Shown: one piece after another, positions 1 to 6,000 of the stretch
How positions within the stretch are numbered: the first letter of the stretch is position 1
Layout of the letters: each line of letters opens with the position of its first letter
The notes under the pieces: model-generated
The model's database searches: none
What the model was told of the DNA's origin: nothing
What the model saw: only the letters and a program-made list of their open reading frames with translations
Source of the DNA: an uncultured Armatimonadota bacterium
Lineage (GTDB): Bacteria; Armatimonadota; Fimbriimonadia; Fimbriimonadales; Fimbriimonadaceae
DNA: 9,638 nt
NCBI GenBank assembly: GCA_946478935.1
Contig: CAMLEL010000052.1
Coordinates: forward strand, 1-9,638
Reading direction: 5' to 3'
Made by a program: the position numbers and the translations under genes

Positions 1-1095
1 GAGACCCTGCAGACGGGTATCAAAGCGATTGACGCGATGATTCCGATCGGTCGCGGTCAGCGCGAACTCGTCATTGGCGACCGACAGACCGGTAAGACCG
101 CGATCTGCGTCGACACAATTATCAATCAGAAGTCGACCCACGAGCCTGGCGGAGACCCTGTTTACTGCATCTACGTGGCTTGTGGCCAAAAGATGGCCAA
201 CGTGGCCCGTGTGGTCGAGACACTTCGAGCGAACGGCGCCCTGGAGTACACGACAATTGTTGTGGCCTCGGCAGCCGACTCGAACGCTCTGCAATACCTC
301 GCACCGTTTGCCGGTGCGACGATCGGTGAGTACTTCCGGGACAACGGAAAGCATGCTCTGGTTATCTACGATGACCTCTCCAAGCACGCACAGGCTTATC
401 GAGCCCTATCTTTGCTTCTGCGGCGCCCGCCAGGACGCGAAGCTTATCCCGGCGACGTTTTCTACCTCCACTCGCGCCTTCTGGAGCGATCGGCCAAGCT
501 AAGTGACGAAAAGGGCGGTGGCTCGTTGACAGCGCTTCCCATCATCGAGACTCAATCGGGCGACGTTTCGGCCTATATTCCGACCAACGTTATCTCGATT
601 ACTGACGGCCAAATCTATCTTGAACCCGACCTGTTCTTCGCTGGCGTACGACCCGCGATCAACGTCGGTATCTCGGTCAGCCGCGTGGGTGGTAACGCCC
701 AAATCAAAGCGATGAAGCAGGTTGCCGGTAAGTTGAAGCTTGAAATGGCCAACTACCGCGACGTGGCGGCCTTCAGCCAGTTCGCATCGGACTTGGACAA
801 GGCAACCCAGATGCAGCTCATTCGGGGTCAGCGACTCACGGAGCTTCTTAAGCAGGACCTGACCACACCGTATGCCGTCCAAGACCAGATCATCTCGATT
901 TTCGCCGGTAGCCAGGGCGTGTTGGATAACCTGCGAAACGATCAGGTCAAGGAATTCGAAGCCGGACTCTTGAAGTTCGTGCACGAGAAGTATCCGGATG
1001 TGGTTGAAGGCATTGCCGCAAGCAAGGCGATCTCCAAGGAAAACGAAGAAGTATTGGAGAAAGCGGTCAAGGAATTCGCAGGGACGTTTAACTAA
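1..1095 (+). CDS. atpA: ATP synthase F1 subunit alpha, C-terminal part (5' end outside window)
   Basis: Non-catalytic nucleotide-binding subunit of the F1 head of the F-type ATP synthase, on the cytoplasmic face of the membrane. The reading frame is open from base 1, so the gene began before the window. 364 residues are visible; by comparison with E. coli alpha (513 residues), roughly the first 140-145 are missing, mainly the beta-barrel domain. The P-loop GDRQTGKT is at fragment residues 26-33 (bases 76-99), the Walker B-like region [11 protein letters not shown] follows, and the arginine-finger segment [10 protein letters not shown] is intact. The helical C-terminal domain runs to the TAA stop. 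atpG follows after 17 bases on the same strand, the canonical alpha-gamma order. Identification is secure, and no frameshift or lost key residue is seen. Confidence 0.98.
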   Translation, partial: ETLQTGIKAIDAMIPIGRGQRELVIGDRQTGKTAICVDTIINQKSTHEPGGDPVYCIYVACGQKMANVARVVETLRANGALEYTTIVVASAADSNALQYLAPFAGATIGEYFRDNGKHALVIYDDLSKHAQAYRALSLLLRRPPGREAYPGDVFYLHSRLLERSAKLSDEKGGGSLTALPIIETQSGDVSAYIPTNVISITDGQIYLEPDLFFAGVRPAINVGISVSRVGGNAQIKAMKQVAGKLKLEMANYRDVAAFSQFASDLDKATQMQLIRGQRLTELLKQDLTTPYAVQDQIISIFAGSQGVLDNLRNDQVKEFEAGLLKFVHEKYPDVVEGIAASKAISKENEEVLEKAVKEFAGTFN

Positions 1096-1112
1096 GATTC
1101 ACTCGATAGTAA

Positions 1113-1976
1113 ATGGCAACTCTCAAGCAGATCCGACAGCGAATCAAAACCGCAAAGAATATCCAGCAAATCACCAAGGCGATGAAGCTGGTTGCGGCGG
1201 CGCGTCTGAAAAAGGCAACCGACCGCGTGTTGGAAGCTCGACCCTACGCCGATAAGCTCAAGGAGTTCATGGGGTCGCTGGCAAATGCAGGCGAACTGCC
1301 CCAGCATCCGTTGATGCAGCAGCGAGAGATCAAGAAAGCAATCCTGATCTTGGTCACGTCGGAGCGCGGCTTGGCGGGCGGCTACAACACTACTTTGATT
1401 CGAAAGGCCGTTGACTTCATCAAGGCCGCTGAATTCGAAGTAGAACTGGTGACTGTCGGCAAGAAGGGATTCCAGTTCTTCAGCAAGCGGGGTTATACGG
1501 TGCGCCGAACGATCACGATGCCGTCAGCAGGCGCAACCCTCGATAACGCGATCGAGGCGACGAAAATCACACAGTTGGCTTTTGAGAACGGTGAAGCGGA
1601 TGCGATTTTCGTCTGCTACAGCAAGTTTTACTCGGCCATTAGACAGGTACCGCAACTCGTCCAATTGCTCCCGATTGAGGCGCCAGTGGCCGATAAGGAC
1701 GAAACTGGCTATGGTCATGAAATTGACTTCGAGCCGAATGCCGAAGTTGTGCTGAATGCCCTTCTTCCCCGCTACTTCCAAACGCTCGTTTGGCAGTCCC
1801 TCCTTGAGGGAACGGCCTCGGAGTTTGGAGCGAGAATGACGGCGATGACTTCTGCGACAGACAACGCTGGCAAAATGATCCAATCGCTGACCCTGAAGGC
1901 CAACCGCGAACGCCAAGCCGGCATCACCAAGGAGATCTTGGAGGTCGTCGGCGGTGCGGAAGCGCTGAAGGGCTAA
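1113..1976 (+). CDS. atpG: ATP synthase F1 subunit gamma
   Basis: Central rotor stalk of the F1-ATPase. Its coiled coil turns inside the alpha3beta3 ring and couples proton flow to ATP synthesis. The 287 residues match the usual family length. The N-terminal helix carries the family signature IRQRIKTAKNIQQITKAMK near residues 7-25. The C-terminal helix contains the conserved stretch around TAMTSATDNAGKMI, followed by NRERQAGITKEILEVVGGAEAL. The central Rossmann-like domain includes TSERGLAGGYN near residues 82-92. The ATG at 1113 gives the standard N-terminus (MATLKQI). No strong Shine-Dalgarno is visible, so the start rests on homology and on the 17-base gap from atpA. The expected next gene, atpD, is absent; a small cysteine-containing ORF follows. 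Confidence 0.98.
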   Translation: MATLKQIRQRIKTAKNIQQITKAMKLVAAARLKKATDRVLEARPYADKLKEFMGSLANAGELPQHPLMQQREIKKAILILVTSERGLAGGYNTTLIRKAVDFIKAAEFEVELVTVGKKGFQFFSKRGYTVRRTITMPSAGATLDNAIEATKITQLAFENGEADAIFVCYSKFYSAIRQVPQLVQLLPIEAPVADKDETGYGHEIDFEPNAEVVLNALLPRYFQTLVWQSLLEGTASEFGARMTAMTSATDNAGKMIQSLTLKANRERQAGITKEILEVVGGAEALKG

Positions 1977-2002
1977 CCGAGTTGGCCGATGTAGAGTCTG
2001 CC

Positions 2003-2197
2003 ATGTCGGACGAAGTCGAACTGAATGTCTGGGTGGGATGCGAGCGTATCCGATGCCCCAATGAGTTTCTCCGGGCGAAAGCACACCAACGGTTCTGCAG
2101 CGAAAAGTGCCGCAAGCTTGAGGAGAAGAGACGAAGCCGGGTTCGCAAACGTGCGGCGGTTCTTACTGCGCGCCGAGCCAGACGTGCGATAAGCTAG
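2003..2197 (+). CDS. Small four-cysteine, probable zinc-binding protein (64 aa)
   Basis: Not assigned to a named family. With the ATG at 2003 the protein has cysteines at 13, 18, 32 and 36 (C-x4-C, 13 residues, C-x3-C). The segment HQRFCSEKCRK resembles small treble-clef or zinc-knuckle proteins that often end in a basic tail. The last 28 residues are rich in arginine and lysine, so nucleic-acid binding is possible but unproven. An in-frame TTG at 1982 would add seven residues; it lies 9 bases after a GAAGGG (1967-1972) that could be its ribosome site, so the start is uncertain. I chose the ATG because a weak GAG lies 6 bases upstream of it and the extra residues carry no motif. The gene follows atpG closely and ends 2 bases before the GNAT gene, suggesting co-transcription. 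Confidence 0.72.
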   Translation: MSDEVELNVWVGCERIRCPNEFLRAKAHQRFCSEKCRKLEEKRRSRVRKRAAVLTARRARRAIS

Positions 2198-2199
2198 CC

Positions 2200-2706
2200 A
2201 TGCAATCCATCCGGATTCGTCCGATCGCCAGCGAGGATTGCGTCGAGGAGATCACCCGGCTGCTCCATCGTGCATACAAGAAAAACGCCGATCTCAACAT
2301 CCATTTCGTCGCCTCGCATCAACCTTCCGAAACGACCCGGGACCGGCTGGATCAGGGCTCAGCTTTCGTCGCGGAATTGAACGGCGGAATCGTGGGCACG
2401 ATTACCCTCACGTACCCAATCGACGTCCCCCACGCCGAATATTTGACTGATCTGCCGCTGGCTTCGTTTGGACAGTTTGCCGTCGATCCCGCGCTCCAGG
2501 GAAGCGGTATCGGGCGGATGCTGATCGATACCGTCGAAGCGGAGGCGAAGAGGCTCGGCGCCAAAGAGATATGCCTGGACACAGCTCAACCCGCCCACCA
2601 CCTGATCTCCTACTATCAGCGACTTGGATACGAGATTCGCGCCGAGGCCGACTGGCGACCTGAGGTCAACTACAAGAGCTGGGTCATGGTGAAGGTTCTA
2701 AGTTGA
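2200..2706 (+). CDS. GNAT-family N-acetyltransferase
   Basis: Cytoplasmic acyltransferase of the Gcn5-related fold, expected to move an acetyl group from acetyl-CoA to an amine; the substrate cannot be read from the sequence. The 168 residues are a normal single-domain length. The acetyl-CoA pyrophosphate loop is at about residues 95-110 (VDPALQGSGIGRML), with Q100-x-x-G103-x-G105 matching the Q/R-x-x-G-x-G/A signature. A typical C-terminal strand-helix follows with SYYQRLGYE near 137-145. The N-terminus (IRIRPIASED) is standard for the family. The ATG lies 2 bases after the stop of the small cysteine protein, and no clear Shine-Dalgarno is visible, so translation is probably coupled. The last 9 bases overlap the end of the convergent amidohydrolase gene. 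Confidence 0.93.
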   Translation: MQSIRIRPIASEDCVEEITRLLHRAYKKNADLNIHFVASHQPSETTRDRLDQGSAFVAELNGGIVGTITLTYPIDVPHAEYLTDLPLASFGQFAVDPALQGSGIGRMLIDTVEAEAKRLGAKEICLDTAQPAHHLISYYQRLGYEIRAEADWRPEVNYKSWVMVKVLS

Positions 2707-4119
2707 GCGTTTTGCCCTGAAGGGGCGTCCAAATCGGCTCTCCACAATTACTTTCCCTGCTTCCACCGCCACATTCCCTCCGATCACCACCGAATTCACC
2801 CCAACTGAAGTTTGAGCCGGCTTTTCAAACGTCGCCCGATCGATCACGGTCTTCGGATCGAAAATTGTCAAGTCCGCATCCGCGCCGACCAGGACCCGGC
2901 CCTTGCGCTTGAACTCCGGACACCGCTTTTCAAACCGCCGAGCAGGCATGATCGTCATCTTTGCGATCGCATCGGGCAGGGAAATCAACTTCAAGTCCCG
3001 CGAGTAATGGCCAAGCACCCGGCAGAACGTCCCTGCCGCCCGCGGGTGGCCGGTGCCGTTCGTCAATGCCCCATCCGAACCAACCATGGTTGCCCTGCTC
3101 CTTACTGCCGCTTGAACTGCGGACTCAGGAATGGCGTGGGCGATGACCGTTCCTCCTTCTTTCCGGTATTTCTCGAAGGTCTCCTTGGTCAGTCGCTCAT
3201 TCGTTTTGGCCCATTGCAGGTCCTTGTGGTCGATCCCAAACTTGGTTTGCCAGCCCTCATCGAACACTTCGGAGGAGATTCCCGTGGCGAAGGCGGTGTA
3301 GGGGTAGAAGTCGCAGGTCACGTCGAGACCCTTGGCCTGAGCTTCTTCGATCACCTGCAAAGCTCGAGCCGTGCCGCCAAGCGCCATAGAAGGCACGTGG
3401 ACGATGTGAATGGGCGCACCGCTCACTAATGAGGCTGTAATCACCTCGTAGATTGCTGTGAGGTTATGTTGCTCTTCGAGCAACGTGCCATAGCGCATGT
3501 GGACATGGCAGGAAGCGCCGTACTTCCCTGCCGTGCGGAACATCTCCAGCACTTCCCAGCGGGTGGACATGGGTTGGTATTCCAGACCAAACCCTACTCC
3601 CAATCCACCTTCTCGCAGTCCTTCATCCACAATCTTCGCCATCGCAGCGATCTCGGTGTCAGTCGAAGGGTCTTTGTCCCAACGCTCGCCGAGCACGCTC
3701 CGTCGGGCGGCGGCATGGCTTGCAGCGCAGCCGTAGTTGGCCATCCGCTTGCCTTCTTGAAGGCTATACCACTCGTCCACATGGAGCGCTCCAGCCTCCA
3801 TCTGCAGTTTCGTGGTGACACCGTCAAGAAGCTGGAGACGGTCGTTTTCCAAGTCGTGACCGTGAGAAATGATATCGATGAATCCAGGAGCGACGACCAG
3901 CCCGGCAGCTTCCACGGTACGGCGGCCACGCAACTCCTCGACTGAGATTGCCGCAATGCGCCCATTCCGGATTCCCACGTGCCGAATGGCGTCCAGGCCC
4001 TGCGCTGGATCGATGACTCTTCCTCCGTGAATCACGAGATCGAATTCGTCTCGCTGAACAAGGACATTTGGAAAAGCGATGGCGGACGCACCTGCCGCCA
4101 GAAACTCACGCCGCGTCAT
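2698..4119 (-). CDS. Tat-exported amidohydrolase, N-acyl-D-amino-acid (D-glutamate) deacylase type
   Basis: Metal-dependent hydrolase of the amidohydrolase superfamily, expected to remove an acyl group from an N-acyl-D-amino acid. The 473 residues begin with a twin-arginine motif (TRREFL, residues 2-7) and a short hydrophobic stretch, indicating export of the folded enzyme. Metal-ligand candidates are H86-x-H88 (ISHGHD), H205/H207, H238 and H241 (IHIVHV), and D349 in GSDGAL. The downstream GHPRAAGTFCRVL (357-369) matches the signature of D-aminoacylase-type enzymes. DGVTTKLQMEAG at 99-110 resembles the subgroup commonly annotated D-glutamate deacylase; E108 may take the position held by a cysteine ligand in classical D-aminoacylases (inference). 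A C-terminal beta-sandwich strand (ADADLTIFDP) completes the fold. It is the last gene of the - strand run. Substrate specificity is uncertain. Confidence 0.88.
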   Translation of the reverse strand: MTRREFLAAGASAIAFPNVLVQRDEFDLVIHGGRVIDPAQGLDAIRHVGIRNGRIAAISVEELRGRRTVEAAGLVVAPGFIDIISHGHDLENDRLQLLDGVTTKLQMEAGALHVDEWYSLQEGKRMANYGCAASHAAARRSVLGERWDKDPSTDTEIAAMAKIVDEGLREGGLGVGFGLEYQPMSTRWEVLEMFRTAGKYGASCHVHMRYGTLLEEQHNLTAIYEVITASLVSGAPIHIVHVPSMALGGTARALQVIEEAQAKGLDVTCDFYPYTAFATGISSEVFDEGWQTKFGIDHKDLQWAKTNERLTKETFEKYRKEGGTVIAHAIPESAVQAAVRSRATMVGSDGALTNGTGHPRAAGTFCRVLGHYSRDLKLISLPDAIAKMTIMPARRFEKRCPEFKRKGRVLVGADADLTIFDPKTVIDRATFEKPAQTSVGVNSVVIGGNVAVEAGKVIVESRFGRPFRAKRST

Positions 4120-4151
4120 AACTTGAATCTAGCACAGGCGCCAGTCCGCTT

Positions 4152-4730
4152 CTATTGCGGCGCCTGATCCAACTGGCGGTGGAGCTCGGTCCACTTGTCA
4201 GTTTGAGTCAGATCGACACTGTCCAAGAAGGAGAGGAGCGCACCTGAAATGGCCTTACTCGCCTTCAATGCATTCCCAGGCTGAGAAACGCTCACGACGA
4301 CGGTGGTATTGCCACGGACGGCCATCGCGACTTGAATGGTCTTATTGGCATTCGACTTGCGAAAAATCTCAAAACTGATTCTGCCGTTATGGTAACTCTC
4401 CAACCTGTCGGTTATCCATTCCGGCTGCTTTCGCTGAGCCGTTTCCACAACATGAGCGACCAAGTTCTTGGAATCCATTTCCGGCTCCGGGTTGAAGTCC
4501 GAAACGACCTGGGTCGCGGAGCACCTGAGCAGGGCGCGGTTGTCAGGATTTCTGGCCAACAGCAACGTGTTGGGATTGCGCGGGAGTTCCTTCCAGCCTT
4601 TTGGCATCTCAAAGGTTACTTCGTAATTGCGATGGTCCTCATTTGGCTTTGCAGTCGCTGACCGATAGATCAAGACCCCAGCAACCAAGAGTGCTCCGGC
4701 AAGCGCGAGTTTCGCCATGGCGACAGCCAT
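4152..4730 (-). CDS. Membrane-anchored protein of unknown function
   Basis: I do not recognise a family with confidence. The 192-residue protein has a hydrophobic segment at about residues 6-22, best read as an uncleaved N-terminal anchor or signal, with the rest outside the cytoplasm. The exported part starts with YEVTFEMPKGWKELP (36-50), the style of opening seen in small PsbP/DcrB-like lipid- or surface-associated domains, followed by alternating strands such as VAMAVRGNTTVVVSVSQ (134-150) and a final helix. There is one cysteine (C70) and no lipobox. Two in-frame ATGs (residues 1 and 5) are possible starts and neither has a clear Shine-Dalgarno. The gene lies 19 bases after the thioesterase and 32 bases before the amidohydrolase, so it is probably in the same transcript. 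The DcrB-like resemblance is a weak impression only. Confidence 0.75.
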   Translation of the reverse strand: MAVAMAKLALAGALLVAGVLIYRSATAKPNEDHRNYEVTFEMPKGWKELPRNPNTLLLARNPDNRALLRCSATQVVSDFNPEPEMDSKNLVAHVVETAQRKQPEWITDRLESYHNGRISFEIFRKSNANKTIQVAMAVRGNTTVVVSVSQPGNALKASKAISGALLSFLDSVDLTQTDKWTELHRQLDQAPQ

Positions 4731-4749
4731 GCATTACTATAAGGCAGAT

Positions 4750-5301
4750 TTACTTGGACAAGATGGTTTCTGCTGTCAACATCGCCTCAATTTCATCGTC
4801 CGAGGCGCTCTCGAATCTCGCGGCCCTGGACTCCAGTTCCTGACGTTGGGCCGACCGCAGTTCGCGGTGAAGTTTGCCCTGTAGATAGCGGAGTTTTTCT
4901 TCTCTGGTTTCCGGCAGCAGCTTGGGTACCAAAACCGGTTTACCGTTGGGATCCAACGCGACCATCGTGACACGCGCCGTGTTTGTGTGCCGCTTGTCGC
5001 TGGTCTGGAGGTTTTGGGCATAGATCTCAATGGTCACTTCAAGGCTCGTCCGACCCACAAAACTTACCTGCCCGATCATCGTGACCAATTCGGCCACGTT
5101 AATCGGTTCATGGAAATCCACGCGATCAAAACTTGCGGTGACACATATCCGGCCCGCATGCTTGGAACTTGCTGCGTACGCGCACAGGTCGATCATCTCC
5201 AAAATCCGACCGCCAAACACCTTGCCCAGGAAGTTTGCGTCGTTCGGTTGCATGATCTGCGCCATTTCGACACGAGATTGGGATGCGGTTTTGGCGGACA
5301 T
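4750..5301 (-). CDS. Acyl-CoA thioesterase, hotdog fold (YciA/YkhA type)
   Basis: Cytoplasmic enzyme predicted to hydrolyse acyl-CoA to free acid and CoA. The hotdog signature is clear: N23-F-L-G26-K-V-F-G30-G31-R-I-L-E-M-I-D38, where the asparagine and aspartate match the catalytic pair of hexameric YciA/ACOT-type thioesterases. The second strand block (ASFDRVDFHEPINVAELV, about 56-73) and the Val-Gly-Arg-Thr-Ser segment at 82-86 are also typical. The hotdog core ends near residue 130. A charged helical tail of about 50 residues follows (ETREEKLRYLQGKLHREL and onward), as in the longer Gram-positive-style members. The chain-length preference cannot be told. The ATG start has only a weak upstream GAG. 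It sits 36 bases after the PAP2 gene in the same direction. Confidence 0.93.
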   Translation of the reverse strand: MSAKTASQSRVEMAQIMQPNDANFLGKVFGGRILEMIDLCAYAASSKHAGRICVTASFDRVDFHEPINVAELVTMIGQVSFVGRTSLEVTIEIYAQNLQTSDKRHTNTARVTMVALDPNGKPVLVPKLLPETREEKLRYLQGKLHRELRSAQRQELESRAARFESASDDEIEAMLTAETILSK

Positions 5302-5337
5302 GGATCTCAGGATACTAGGTTGCCAGCTTGGCTGCGT

Positions 5338-5973
5338 TCAGGTCCGATCGGTTGAAGGCGCAATGGACTGGACCGAGTCGTTTTGGGTCAGGGTGACCAA
5401 CCAGTAAACGGCGGCACTGCTCAAGAGCCCAGCGAAAATCCCACCCAAAACATCGGTGGGCCAGTGGACTCCGCGATAAATGCGACTGATTCCCACCAGG
5501 AGAGCCCAAACCAATGCGTAGCGACCGAGCCATGCACGATCGGTTCGATAGGTCAGGAAGAAAAGCATGAACGCGACGGCAAAAGAGGTGGTGGTATGCC
5601 CGCTTGGAAAGCTATTGTGGAAGAAATCTTCCTGCGGATTGGCGTAATTCAACAGGCTTGGCCGCTCGCGCGCCGCAATAAAACGCTTAACGCCTTGAGC
5701 GAAAAACAATCCAGATACCGCCGTCGTCAGCAGCAGTGGCCAGACGCCGAACGTTGGATTCTTCCAGACCGACCAGATTGCCGAAAAGAACGAGCGTCGG
5801 CGAAGTTCATGTCGCAGGTCGATTACGAGGGGAACCAACAAAATGAGCAGCGCCTGGACCCAGCCCAACCCCGTCGTCGTGATCAGCCAAAATACGGGGT
5901 CCAGCCACTCGCGATGGAGCCCCACGTGGATTGCTCGGAAAATAGCTTGATCCCAATTCCAGAGCGTATCCAC
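5338..5973 (-). CDS. PAP2-family membrane phosphatase
   Basis: Integral membrane acid phosphatase of the PAP2 superfamily. Relatives dephosphorylate lipid phosphates such as undecaprenyl pyrophosphate or phosphatidylglycerophosphate at the outer membrane leaflet. The 211 residues contain several hydrophobic helices and all three catalytic motifs: motif 1 RFIAARERPS (97-106), motif 2 PSGH (123-126), and motif 3 SRIYRGVHWPTD (163-174) with the nucleophile H170, R164 and D174. In motif 1 the spacing from K96 to R104-P105 is one residue longer than the usual K-x6-R-P, so R97 falls in the lysine position. The start is a GTG at 5973, which gives a natural N-terminus (MDTLWNWDQAIF), but no strong Shine-Dalgarno is seen. 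The gene begins 27 bases after the GH172 stop, so it is probably co-transcribed. The exact lipid substrate is unknown. Confidence 0.92.
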   Translation of the reverse strand: MDTLWNWDQAIFRAIHVGLHREWLDPVFWLITTTGLGWVQALLILLVPLVIDLRHELRRRSFFSAIWSVWKNPTFGVWPLLLTTAVSGLFFAQGVKRFIAARERPSLLNYANPQEDFFHNSFPSGHTTTSFAVAFMLFFLTYRTDRAWLGRYALVWALLVGISRIYRGVHWPTDVLGGIFAGLLSSAAVYWLVTLTQNDSVQSIAPSTDRT

Positions 5974-6000
5974 GTGAAGCAGTTTACTTGGACTGGATTC

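Noticed and set aside
499..984. 161-codon - strand open frame inside atpA
   Set aside because: It lies wholly within a highly conserved ATP synthase gene and has no motif of its own.
2812..3429. 205-codon + strand open frame antisense to the amidohydrolase (and a second at 3466-3945)
   Set aside because: The opposite strand carries metal-site motifs and a family-wide match. These frames have no recognisable motif or ribosome site.
5318..5332. Small inverted repeat GCCA-GCT-TGGC between the PAP2 and thioesterase genes
   Set aside because: The stem is only four base pairs with no following T-run, which is too weak to call a terminator.
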